The position numbers were made by a program, and so were the translations under genes. The notes beneath the pieces were generated by a model that was given only the letters and a program-made list of their open reading frames with translations, had not been told where the DNA came from and made no database searches. A stretch of 64,000 nt of DNA from Phialophora verrucosa (taxonomy: Eukaryota; Ascomycota; Eurotiomycetes; Chaetothyriales; Herpotrichiellaceae). The number at the start of each line of letters is the position of its first letter. Position 1 is the first letter of the stretch. This document shows positions 43,460-54,801 of this stretch, one piece after another. Location of the stretch: contig MSED01000013.1 in the NCBI GenBank assembly GCA_002099365.1, forward strand, positions 2,108,001 through 2,172,000, read 5' to 3'.

Positions 43460-46180
43460 TCAGATCCCCCACCCTTCTTTGTCCTTGTCATCTCCATCCT
43501 TGGACCCCCCTTCCTCGTCGCCATCATCCTTCTTCAACATATCCGCAAAGCTTGGCTTGTCACCTGTCCCTGCCCCTTCCGCCGACGTTGCCGTCGGATC
43601 CTCTGCATCGCCACTGCCCTCGCCATTAGTTTGAGTCTTTGTATCCACGTCCTCATCCCTAACGACCTGGCTCTCGTCAATGATCTGGTCTTCTTCTTTC
43701 TTCCCCATCTTTGTCAATTCGCTCTCGTCTGTTTTCACTTTACTCCGACTTGATCCAGACACCTCGTCGGCGCCTGTGCCATTTCCGTTTGGGGATTTCG
43801 TTTCCGAGGTCGTACTCGACTCTTGGTCTTGTGATGTGAACTTGTCCACTTCGGATTGTTCTCCCTCTCCCGATGAGGTGCCCTTTTCCAGGCTGTCCTG
43901 GACCTTCCTCGACAGGTCTTTCGCTTTGCTCGAAGCCGAGTCAACGGTGAGTTCTGCTGCTTCCTCGGCGTTCTGGGCGGCATCTTCCGCTGCGTCGCCG
44001 GCCTTCTGTGCTTTCTTTTTTGCCTTATCGGCTGTCGTTGGCGCCGACTCGTTGACTCGGTCTGCTGCATTGTGTGCAGTTTCCTTTGCAGACACACTTG
44101 CCTGCTGCGCTGCCTCCTTTGCCTCGTCAACCGACTTTGGTACGGATGCTTTTGCTTCCCCTGCAGTACTCTTGACTGTCTCGACGGCCCGATCCTTCAA
44201 TTCGGCGGCCTTGTCAGCTGCTGCGTCGACGGTGGGTTCGGCTTGGTCTTTCAATCCTTTGGCTTTCTCTGAAGCGTAGTGAACGGCGGGCTCGGCTTGC
44301 TCCCGCGCACTTCCTGCCACGGACTTGACGTTCTCCACAACCTGCTCCACGGCATCGGCGGCGCGATCTTTCAAGGACTGTGCCTTTGCAGTCATCTTCT
44401 CCCTCATCTCCGTATCTCCGGCCGTGGCAGCTGCATTCTTCACCTTGTCGGCCGTATCCTGCAGAGTCTTCCTGGCTGCTTCCATATCACGGTGGAATTC
44501 CTGCTTTACGGTTTCTGGACTGACACCACTGTTCTTGACCGACGATTTCACTTTGTCTTGACCTCGCGTAATTGCGCTTTTTGCTTGTTCAGCGGCCTCC
44601 CTCATTTCTCTTCTGATTTCTTCGCCGTCCACAAACACAGTGTCATCCCCAATGTCCTCAGATACATTGTGCATCTCTTGGAACGCCTGACTTAGACGCC
44701 TGGACACGCCCTTCGAAGCGTCAAGGAAGCTGTTTCGGGCGGCCACGGCAGTATCGCTTGCGGACCGACTCCGTCTCCGCTCGGCTTGCTTGAGGTATGA
44801 CTGGATGAAGAATTGCAGGAAAAGCCAGGTAAGAGGGAGGAGGTACACGCAGTTCAGGAGAATGGCGAAGACTTGCCCACTGGTGTCAAGACAATGAACC
44901 CATTGGAGCTCGTCTCTGTAGCGTGTTTCTTCTCTTCTGACTGCATCCTCTACAATATGGACAGCGTCGACTCCGAATGGTTTGCCTTGCTCGTTTAGGA
45001 CGTTCTCTGCGAGACCCTCGTAGCCTGCGCCCCGGAGGACGGCCTTTTTCAGCCAGGCACCATAACTCGCAGCTGTGGCGACTGCTGAGGCGACGCTGGA
45101 GGTGATCTGGGTTGGGGCTTCAGAGGCGACCGCTGAGGCGACCCCGCCGAGATGGTAGAGGTAGGGCACTTTCACCGGGATCTGGTAAGCAACGAAGATG
45201 TGTAGAAAGGCGTAGCTCGCTCCGACGACGAACTGCGTGATTTGGAGTGTCGTCAAGCTCTGCTTGAACCACTTGGGTACTTTGATTCCGAGAGCCGAGA
45301 GGAGATAGAATGTGTACTAGATAATTCCGTTAGCGCTATCAAACACTCCCCTTCTCCGCCAACTTACCATGATAGAGTGAATGCCGGAGTTGACGAGGAC
45401 AAACATCCAGATGGGTGGAGACATGTATCTGATACCAGCCCACATACACAACATGGCACCAGCATGATGGTAGGTCTGCAAGAGGCTGCTCTTCTTGCCC
45501 TTTGCCAGGATGATCAACGTGTCCAAAACCTCGTAGAACTTTGAGAGGTAGAAGAACCAGCCGTAGAAGGCTAATCCCTCGTTCCAGATCCGCCCAGCAT
45601 CAGTCGTCTCAGGACCAAGGCCGTCCGCAGCCAGATGAAACAAATGGTTGGTCATTGTCCACGCGCTGGTAGTCGCATTGTATGTCGCCGCATTCCCAGC
45701 TCCCCGAGGCCCGTGCAGCTTGCAGAGTGTGTCTACCGTTGTCGAAACGCTCCAGTCTTCCTTCAATGCTGGCAATGACCGGTGCAAGGCATTGACCATG
45801 CCCACACAGGTCCATGCTGAATACACGGCCAAGAAGATATTGTGGAGGATGACCAGCAATTTGAAGAAGCGTGTTCTGCTAATTACCCATGGTTTGTTCC
45901 CGCGGCTGGCATTGACCTGATTCAGCACTGAAACCAACGACATGTACACCAGCGCGACCGTGATGGGGACTTGCGGCTTGAGGAGGTCATTGAAGATGTC
46001 GGTGGGTATCGTGAATGGGTGCGCAAGGGTGGGTTCATTGTAAGCTGCTGGTGGTGGCGGAACCGTGGCCGGTTCTGACACGGGAGGAAACTTGAAATAT
46101 GAAGGTGGTAAGGTGACTAGCTTGACTTGGGGTGAGGTATCGCTCAGGCCGAGCCAGTCAACCAGGCTTGAGGCTGACAT
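43460..46180 (-). CDS. ELO-family fatty-acid elongase with long amphipathic C-terminal tail
   Basis: Two exons: 45368-46180 (ATG at 46180) and 43460-45316, with an intron of 51 nt (GTAAGT, branch CGCTAAC, TCTAG). Both exons are whole codons, giving 889 aa. The ELO domain spans about residues 65-445. It carries conserved KFYEVLDTLIILAKGK, the redox/His box region LLQTYHHAGAMLCMWAG, MSPPIWMFVLVNSGIHSIM, LTTLQITQFVVG, and the final CLDTSGQVF...NCVYLLPLTWLF membrane segment. ELO proteins are ER condensing enzymes (3-ketoacyl-CoA synthases) of very-long-chain or polyunsaturated fatty-acid elongation. From about residue 450 a ~440-residue tail follows, rich in Ala, Lys, Glu, Asp and Ser. It has repeated AADKAAELKDRA-like segments that look like amphipathic 11-mer helices, and ends in an acidic, disordered stretch. 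Confidence 0.9.
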
Positions 46181-46748
46181 GATGCGAACTGACGTTCAAA
46201 TGGTGGTCGCGTGTCGATGTCGCTGTGCGCGATTCAGTTGTCGCGGGAAGTGGTAGACGTACTGCGAGAGGAACAGAGCGAGAAGAAATCGGCTGAGGCT
46301 AGCTCCCGCCCATGAATACGAAACAGGCGACGCGACAGTGACGCACAGTGTCACCACTGAATGACAAAGTCAGCGCTCAGTGAAAGAAGGACAAAGCCGG
46401 TGACGAGTGAAGAATGGGAACCGGCGTGTGCGTGCCTGAGCCAGCGAAGAAGCTCTGCAACAACAGGTCATACGTCAAGGCTTTCCAGCCACAACTAGCT
46501 CCAAACGTCATGCACTCCACCAGCCTCCCACAACAAAATTCCGGCGCCACAACCTCGGCTCCTGGCGCTTCGGAGAATGCATCCGTGCAGCCACTCAGGT
46601 GGCACCAATGGTTCGAGATTCGAGGTACCGAAGGGAGTGTTGGGCTCTACGAGATATAGACGTGTGTGGGTTCAAGCCTGATAAGTTGAAGCACGCGGTT
46701 ATCATTATTTAATGGCTTCGATACTAACACCCCCCCCGTCTTGATACC
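46181..46748. other. Elongase promoter and oxygenase 3' flank
   Basis: No supported gene. A run of nine C residues lies near 46730, just downstream of the oxygenase stop. Confidence 0.4.
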
Positions 46749-48511
46749 TCACAAATGCAACCCATTATGGGGGCCAACGGGTGTTCTCGAACTCACATGC
46801 AGCCCATGAAAGCCAAATCCAATCACCCCGTCAACATGCGCCCTTCCGACCTCTGTCATCGTCTTCGCATCAAGTACAAGCAGATAGCTCTTCCCCCCCG
46901 GTCCGTCGAGAACGACAGACAAGAGTACTCCGCCATCTTCCTCCGACGACTGGGGATCTGCGACGAATATGGGCTCTCCAGGACTTTGACCATGAACACT
47001 CCATCGGAGCGTGCTATGTGTCTCTGCGTCATACTTGACCAGCCCGTCGACAAATGTAGACTTCCCAGTATCCGCTATGCCATACATGTACCGGTGCTTC
47101 TTGGTGACCCTTTTGGGGTTGATGATTGGAAGTTCGAATGCATCCCCCTTGCTGCTCTCGAAATCCAGGATAGCTTGCATAGGCCTGGTTTTCGGCGTGG
47201 AGGGAATAGTTGGCAGCAGGTATCGACGATAGTTGGGTGCCGCCGTGGATGGCATAGACTTCTTCGCGGCATGTGCTTGAGGAAGGTCGCTGATGATGTT
47301 GTCCAGGTAGAAGTGGTGGAGGATGTCCATGTTTTCATAGGCCGCCAGGTCGCAAACAATGTCGACCGCCCCTTGCCGAGTGGCCGAAGGCTCCTCATAG
47401 GCATTGATGCTGTGGAAGGAGAAGAAGGCCTTGGACTCGTAAGTCGCGATAACGCCCTTACCGCCCTCTTCCGGCGGTTTCTTGTCAACAACAAACCAGG
47501 TAGTCGAGCGCTTGCCATCCCAAGCCATGGCATCAAGCAGATTGCGTGTCCAGAGGATCGAGGCGCCTCCAGCTTTGTAGTATGAGTTCCACACACACAA
47601 GACGACGTAGTTTTCCGTCAAGAAAAGAGAGTGTATGTATGCAGGAGCGTGTTGAAAGGTTGCCAAAATGGAGGTCTTGCCAGTCGACGCAGAAGCACGC
47701 CATATTCGATACGTTCCGGTCCGACCAAAGTCGAGGTTATAGTTGAAGACATCTCCGGTGATTGGATCCGACTTTGCGTGCGCACCGCTGCCGACACCCT
47801 TGAGCTCAGGATGAAGGGTTACTTGATGCGCCACCCCGATTGGTTCGAGGGTCTCCGGGTCCAGGAATTGCAACAAGTTCGCGTCAGTTTTGTTGCAGAG
47901 GGTCATCCCGTCTCTAGCATCGTGAGGACGTTCGGCCTTGTGGCCGTCTCTTGACAAGCCCGGGAAATTGGCCGACATTGTGACGCCGACATTGACCTCG
48001 TTCGCTTTTGGTTCGGGCTGTGCTGGCTGGAAGACAGCTTGCATTTTCTGAAAGAACGACTTGCACGGATCATATCGCGCCGCAAACGTAAATCCGTCAA
48101 GTCTGCCGGTCTTCCTGATCTTTTCAATGAGTCCATCACTAGTCAAGCGCGAGTTGTAAGTGACCCGAACTTGGAGGCCTGGCTTTGGCTCGTGGATCTG
48201 GAAGCGGTGCACTTGGGAGAAATTGTCAAACCAGTGGTTGACATTGAAGTCCGTATCTTTGGAGGTGCGGATTGTCCTGGGCCCTAGGCCAGTGCGGAAC
48301 AGAATACCCGCTGCATACGCTGGGATATCTCCCTCGACCCTTAACTCGATTGGGGTCCTTTCTTCGTAGTGTGTATCAAACTGACAGTGTCAGGATTAGC
48401 TGAGACTCAAACTCGGTGCAGGATTATCCGTACTCCCAGTGTGTTCGGCCAATCGTTGTAGTGTACGGCCGGAGGAAGCTTCTCGCCAGCTAGGGATCCT
48501 GCGTCACCCAT
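46749..48511 (-). CDS. Carotenoid/stilbene cleavage oxygenase (CCD/RPE65 family)
   Basis: Two exons: 48434-48511 (ATG at 48511) and 46749-48380, split by a 53-nt intron (GTACGG donor, CAG acceptor). Both are phase 0, giving 569 aa. The N-terminus MGDAGSLAGEKLPPAVHYND leads into YAAGILFRTGLGP and HWFDNFSQVHRF, the standard CCD opening. The four histidines that hold the catalytic Fe(II) of the seven-bladed propeller can each be seen: SGAHAKSDP (near 226), PAYIHSLFL (near 276), FFSFHSINAYEE (near 348) and GFGFHGLHV (near 551). The enzyme should therefore be active in cleaving a conjugated double bond, in a carotenoid or a stilbene-type phenolic. The subgroup cannot be settled by eye. No carotenoid synthesis gene is nearby. 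Confidence 0.92.
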
Positions 48512-49499
48512 TTCGAACTAATCTTTTGCAATGAGAGAAGTGATCCCAGCTCAAGAGGTTCTGTTACCGGTAAGGTTTAGCCTGAGAATTTTCGCTTTGA
48601 TGTGATTCCGCTCCTATAGCATATCATAACATACACAAAGCCTCTGTGCCATATGTGCCACGTCCCACCCCTTATATTTGGGTGCTGAAAACCAAGTGAT
48701 ATCGGCGTCGTGCTATTAGTCTCTCCGCGGTTCAACCGATAAGGACGTAAGAACCGAGAAAATTTGTACCTACTCACCAACAGCAAAATGGAATGGCGAC
48801 GAAACGACCAAAAGGGTATGATGCGCGAGGCTGTGATGAGTTCAGCCTCGTCGAGATGCTTACGGCCGAGAGACACCGCGATCTTGCCAAATGAGTGTCC
48901 TTGCGCGAGGTCTCAAGGATCCAGCGGAATCGGCAAGGGAGGGAACGATGTCAATGAACTGGTAGACAGGCACGCCTGGGACCTCCTGCGAAGGATTTGC
49001 TGTTGAGTGTGCTGGAAGAGAGTGCGTCCGAAGTTCCAGGAGAGTCAACGTCAACCGATTGGAGGCGGCTTCATCGTAGACTCGATGATACCCTTGAGAG
49101 GCTGCCCTCAGGCGTCCAGCTGCTCATATATTACTCCGTACTGCGAAGGCCCAGAATCTTCGGTGTAAGCGATTCGTGACTCGCATAGTTGTCGAAGGGA
49201 GACAACCCAACGCACTGGTGGGAAATGCCTTCGGGCACCCACCCTGCACCATCTAAGCTGGAACCGAAGCTCCATCCACACTCAAGGTTACGTTCCATCA
49301 CATGGCGTCGTAAATGCAGACCAACTGATTGGCTCCTGTGAACGGTGAATGAAGAGTTCGCGAGCTCGATGTTCAAAGGAGCCGTTGCCAAGACGCCCTC
49401 TCGCTTAATTAGCGAGGCCCTAATACATCAAACTTGTCGTCTCCAATTTAAAAGGGACTCCGAGTGCCTATCCGCGTCTGGTATTTTGTCCGCGTTCAC
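48512..49499. other. Divergent promoter region (oxygenase / SWC5)
   Basis: About 1 kb between divergent starts. Contains a TACTCCGTA word near 49133. No supported gene. Confidence 0.4.
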
Positions 49500-50549
49500 A
49501 TGCCCCGCAACGCTGGCTTTGATGCCATGGCCGAACCAGAAGATCACGAGATGGTTCCGGAGGACGAATACGACGAAGAAGCCGACGACGACTTCAAGAC
49601 AGAAGGCTCAGATGTCGAAGACTGGTCATCTGCATCCGACGATGAAGGGCACAGCGTCGCAGGTGCGCCTGAGCGGCCACGCAAGAGACGAAGGACGGAA
49701 AAGGCGCAGGCAGAGTTGATTACCGAACTAGATTCTGGCGATGAGGCGACAATTCGAGCGCAGCGGAAGACTCACAAGAAGAGTGAGCATGCGACGGCCG
49801 TGGCAGAAGAAGACGCTGGAAACCAGTCAGAGGGATGGCGGGCTCGCACTCGTGCGATGCGCACAAAGGAGAAAGAGGAGCGAACAAGAAGCAAACTAGC
49901 ATCAAGCAAGGGTAGCACCATCAATGTGGAAGAAATCTGGGAACAGATGAACAGGCCCGCGCCACTCCCTCCACCGCGCAAAGAGGACGACGACTCGACG
50001 AATCAAATACAGCAGTCAAAGCTTGCGGACAGTTCAAGAAATCTCAAGGCTGTCAGCGGAGATAGTGAGAAGGAGAATGTGCCGGACAACGACATGGAAG
50101 AGACAGTTACAATCAGGAGGACGTACAAATTTGCTGGAGAAGTGCACCATGAAGAGAAGACTGTGCTGAAATCATCGGCAGAGGCACAGTTGTGGCTCGC
50201 TCAGCAGCGACCTCCAGAAGGCATCCGTCCTTCAGCAGATGGCGACATCATCAACCGGCCACTGCGGAGGTTCTCACGCTTTGACCCGAATCTCAGCAAC
50301 ATGGACGCTTTCAAAGGTTCTTGGGCTGCCAGAAACGTGCAGGAGACCAAGTTCAGAGGTCCTAAGCTGAATGTCGTTGAGAAGAGCAAAATGGACTGGG
50401 CTGAGCACGTTGATTCTGAAGGTCTGAAAGATGAGCTGGATATGCACGCCAAAGCAAAGGAGGGCTATCTGACAAGAATGGACTTCTTGAGAGAAGTTGA
50501 AGAGCGCAGAGAAGCTGAAGCCAGGGCTGCAAGGTCTAGAGGGCGTTGA
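49500..50549 (+). CDS. SWC5: SWR1-complex subunit Swc5 (BCNT/CFDP1 family)
   Basis: An intronless frame of 349 aa. The ATG at 49500 is the first in frame; one at 49527 (MAEPEDHEM) is an alternative. The N-terminal third is highly acidic (EDEYDEEADDDF) and probably binds H2A-type histone dimers. A basic RPRKRRR signal follows. The C-terminal ~80 residues are the BCNT-C domain: FDPNLSNMDAFKGSW region, KLNVVEKSKMDWAEHVD, and the hallmark GYLTRMDFLREVEERRE near the end. Swc5 is needed for SWR1 to exchange H2A for H2A.Z in nucleosomes. The length is near that of yeast and mould homologs. Confidence 0.93.
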   Translation: MPRNAGFDAMAEPEDHEMVPEDEYDEEADDDFKTEGSDVEDWSSASDDEGHSVAGAPERPRKRRRTEKAQAELITELDSGDEATIRAQRKTHKKSEHATAVAEEDAGNQSEGWRARTRAMRTKEKEERTRSKLASSKGSTINVEEIWEQMNRPAPLPPPRKEDDDSTNQIQQSKLADSSRNLKAVSGDSEKENVPDNDMEETVTIRRTYKFAGEVHHEEKTVLKSSAEAQLWLAQQRPPEGIRPSADGDIINRPLRRFSRFDPNLSNMDAFKGSWAARNVQETKFRGPKLNVVEKSKMDWAEHVDSEGLKDELDMHAKAKEGYLTRMDFLREVEERREAEARAARSRGR

Positions 50550-50847
50550 CGAACTGTGTCCGTCCGCTTCCCCTCGCTATTGATTCTAAAGGTAGACCTT
50601 CGTCGGCAAGGACGGCCCGCATGTCCTGTAAAGCCTGCGACGGCATTCGTCGATTCTCCTTGACGCGGGTCACTCTTGCCCAGGCGACATCATCTCTAAA
50701 CACCTCCTTCCCTGGCTGCGTCAAAACAAAGTGAAAACAAACCCGGCAACCGCTTCCTCCTTATCGGCAGCCTGCATTCTCTACAGGCCAATTCATTGAT
50801 CGATTCCCTCTCAACCCTACTCAGGTCCTAAGGGAGGCCTCATTGTC

Positions 50848-52713
50848 ATGGCGCATCGATCTGCCTGGCGCGCTCCTGAGGTGCATGAGTTCAGACGACA
50901 ACCACCTGAGACGTCCCGTCTTACAGCTCATTGGCGAACGCAACATTCAGTTGCACCAAGAGACAAAGGCGAAGCCGTCCTGACAAAAGGAATGCTATCG
51001 GCTTCTCCTCTAAGAAGCATCGATACAAACAGAATGTCACCAGCCAGAGCTCGACCAGTCCTGTCCGCTACAGCCTCCATCACGTCCAGGACCAGCAGCC
51101 TACCGGCCACTCCTCTCGACGAGATCCCTGAGACCCTCTGGCCACGAGTCCTGCGCACAGCTACCACTCCCGAGGCGAGCACTCCAGAGCTGTCTATCGA
51201 CGAAATTACATCTACCAGGCTATCCCTTGACGACCAGGCCATCCTGACCACCCTTCCCAAGAACGGCGATCGGAATGAGGGACAGCCCCGCAGAGCTGTG
51301 TCGAGAACAACCTTTGGGAGCGTGTGGGGAGAGAATAATAGCCGATTCAAGAAGATGACTAAGAAGTTGAAGAATATACCCAGTGGACTGTTTACTCGCA
51401 AGGATCGACGGTCCCGGGGAACCTTGACGCCGGCTACGACACGAACAATTCCATCTCCGGAGCCGTCGTTACCACAGCTTGAGCTTACAACTGAATTGTA
51501 CATCCCAACCACTGGCACGTCGTCAAATAGTGGGAACTCTACTCACAGCAAACCTGTCACATTGGTAAGCGACATCTCCTCCCACTGACGTGAGCCATTG
51601 CTGATCCTTACTGAGCAGATGGACTACGAATGCAAACCAAAGAAGTCCGAACCAGAGTCGCGTCAGGAAGAGATGGCCAAGGTACGACCGTGAGGAGTAG
51701 AACCAGTTGGACATACCTGACAACGTTTTGAGATATCCTCCATTATCCGCAAGGATCTTCATGAAGCTAGAAACAGAAACTGTATTTTACCGTCTTCACG
51801 GTCTGGGATTCCTGCAGTCCGTCATCTCTCCGCCGTTGTGTCCGCCTCTAATTGTGCCATCTAGCCGTTGCCTCCCCATTTTCTCCGAGCACCCACCTAT
51901 GATAGCACGGCTTCAGCCTCAGCAGGAAACCTCGCTCAAGTCGCCGAGGACCGACTGCTACATGGCCCGGGATCTCTGAAACCCGCCTCTCGACAGGGAA
52001 TTGGAAGGGCAGCCTCGATTGGCAGTGTTGAAGAGATGCGCACCTATGCCTTCGGAAGCCGCAGGACCAACCGACCAAGTTTATCCAGCTTTTCATTCAA
52101 CCATAATTCTGCCCCCAGTATCAGTCGGACATCATATTCCACCTGTCGGCCTGCCACCCATTCGGGCTCTGTATCTTCCATCAGTGCCACTTTGGTCCCA
52201 CGGAAGCCGCTGCTATTTATGGATGGTCCGATTGCGGGTTCCGAGTCTCTGTGGCGAGTCCCAGATTTGCAGAAGCCCCCATCAACATCCTCTACAGCGC
52301 GCCCGCTCTCGAATGGAGCCGCCGCCGGAAACAACCAGGGCGAGGATCCGACCCTAACCTCAAATTCTATGCCGGTCGCGGATATAGGAGTTGGCTTCGG
52401 CGACCTTCCAGAATACAACAAGATTCCGGTCTGTGTTCCCAGAAGAGTGGAACCATCACGTCGTTCTCGAAAGTCAGAGGAGGATGGCTTGGCTGAAGAC
52501 AATCAGTGGTTATCCCGTCATTCAGAAATGACGGTTTCGACTCCGACTTTCTCAGATAGGTCATTTGGGTCACTGTCGCTGCACGGACAGTGGTCAATCC
52601 GGTCACATCTTGAACGACAAACCATGGAACGGGAGCAAGAGAAAGCGCACGTGGTGCGTGAGAGCCGAGCAATGGCTCTCTATGCTACTTTATTCCGCGG
52701 AGGTCGTCAGTGA
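50848..52713 (+). CDS. Low-complexity fungus-specific protein, function unknown
   Basis: Proposed exons 50848-51564, 51619-51681 and 51865-52713, all phase 0, total 542 aa. Intron 1 (54 nt) has GTAAGC and GAGCAG. Intron 2 (183 nt, GTACGA to TCTAG) is longer than normal here and may hide another small exon. The protein is Ser/Thr/Pro/Arg-rich without membrane segments. Recognisable islands are TTFGSVWGENNSRFKKMTKKL with a basic KNIPSGLFTRKDRRS stretch, a Ser-rich middle, and a C-terminal helical segment HLERQTMEREQEKAHVVRES. I do not recognise a domain. Frame preservation across three exons and coding-like composition argue that the gene is real. Confidence 0.6.
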
Positions 52714-54801
52714 AGAATAAGCAAGGGAGGTGTGCTGTCTAGTGTAAGGCGGTTGTGGGACCAGTTGAGCGTGGCAGTCGTTAGGATTGCGCTGTACCTT
52801 CGAGCCGAGCCCTTCTTCTGCCAGGACATTTCGAGCCCAGAGTGTGAAGCATGTCCAAGGGCCGTGCACTCACTTGAAGACTCAATCCTCATGTGCACAG
52901 ATGGACCACTTCTTCGACTAGACTATTGAGTTCTTGATTCCGTAGAGCGTTTCCGACAGGCAATCCCGATACTTTTGACCGGATCCATCGTGAACACTCT
53001 CGAAATGTGCTTAGGCGTTTCCGCCATCCATTCTCAACTCCACGACTCCAATGACCTCTCCAGTCTAATCGTCAGAGTAGCATTTCGTAGTAAGCGACCT
53101 GTAAGAAGCCAGAATCGCGGAGCATTTATTTACTAGTAAGGTCAGACCAGGACATCGTCATTTACGTTATATCGGTCCCGAGTTACTTCCCTTCAATTGA
53201 ATGAAGCCATGAGTTCCCTCGAACGATTGCGGAGAGCTGACTGTCAACAGAAGCACAAACTCGGGTTTAGACCGTGGCATACCTCTCAGCCTTCAAACCT
53301 AGCTTAATTAAAGGGTTGCCCACTCAGTATCCTCCTATCTGGAGGAAGCTTGTGACACTCTGCACCTTGCCTCACCCCCATAGCCTTATGAATAGTTGTC
53401 TCCCTCATGTGCATTGAGATTCCCACGTCGCTCGATCCACGTGGAATACCCACGAGATCAGCCGTCCTTGTCCTCTCTCTACCTTCCGAATGCTCCAACT
53501 TTGTGCCCACCATGATGATGCGCGGTATAGCAACAGGGTTTATAAAAACGATACTCAAATTCGCAGTGACATCGCCGGTACTTTGCGAGCCGGCATGACT
53601 CAGACTGGACGTCCCATGATCTCGCCCAATATCGTGCGCAAGACACCGCCGTGGCAGACGCCGGATGACCTGCAAAGTCAGCACCAAGGTAAAGAAGGGC
53701 ACATGTTTCGTCCGGTTACACAACTCCGGAACTCTCTCCTATTTCCAGGATTAAATGTAGAAATGCGTGATTATGTCTAGGCTGTTCAAGGTGCGAGTGA
53801 AGGCCGGTTCGAAACTTGCTCTAAATTCGGTATGCCATGAAAGAGGTCACAAGGTCAAGCTACTCGAAGAACCCTGCAATGCGGTACTCATCCACAGGAG
53901 GTGCGAGTAGAAGTCGATGATAGGGTGATTACTCAAAGGTAACAGACAGTGCCGGTTCGGATAGAATTTATGGGGAGACACCCACACCGAAGAACCTTAG
54001 CATACTCGTCGCAGGCAATGACGTTGGCGATGCACGAGACGAACTCGGCAATCGAAGGCCATCTAGACTGGAGAAAAATCCTGAAGTCCTTTTGACTTCT
54101 GCTCCTCGTTCTGACTGTGGATGATCGGTAGAGCGCTCACCGCCTTGAAAACTCTTCCAACACGCGTCGATGCAGCTTGGTCTCCCTGAAAGATCAAACT
54201 CCTCTGCACTTCACAGCCATTTATGGGCAGGAGCTCCATGCTCCTGCAGCCACCAACACGACACTGACGCGAGACTGAGACCTTGTTGCTCCGCGCGGCG
54301 TGCGTCACGCCTGACTCGCAGCTTCACTCTTCCATCTCTTAATCTCATTTCTATTTCTTGATCAACACAAGTTCTTCTGGAGCACCTTTCGTGCTTCTTT
54401 ACTCTCTCTGACTCATTTTACTTTCATTGAACAAATATTTGCTATGATGCCACTCCAATGGAGACCCAAATGCTCCATGAATCCGACGCAATGCTGAAAC
54501 AATGCCGACTTTTCAGTCAAATGCCGTTCTGTTTTCCATACTCATACACATCCACAAACGACCAGCCCAAGTGCAATTGCTATGGTAATTCGACTTTGCA
54601 CAGACACCGTGTCTGACTTTTGGTACATGCGATTCCCACAATATTTCCAGTTACAGATGACAAAAAATAAACCCGGAAAGGGGAACGACTCGGTCCTCGG
54701 ACCAGAGCGCGCTCCTGTCGATCCCTCAAGATGTACCAGCACGCTGGTGCGGCACATTCTTGAGACGACACTAACGACCGAAGCCTGATAGCGGTGGACC
54801 G
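52714..54801. other. Convergent 2.1 kb without supported genes
   Basis: The region lies between the 3' ends of the low-complexity protein (+) and the zinc-finger factor (-). Only short, domain-free frames are seen. No repeats were noticed. Confidence 0.4.

Noticed and set aside
43460..45256. Treating the elongase tail as a separate gene
   Set aside because: The frame has no ATG at its start (TTG), begins in conserved ELO sequence, and joins the upstream exon in phase through a clean GTAAGT...CTAACGGAATTATCTAG intron.
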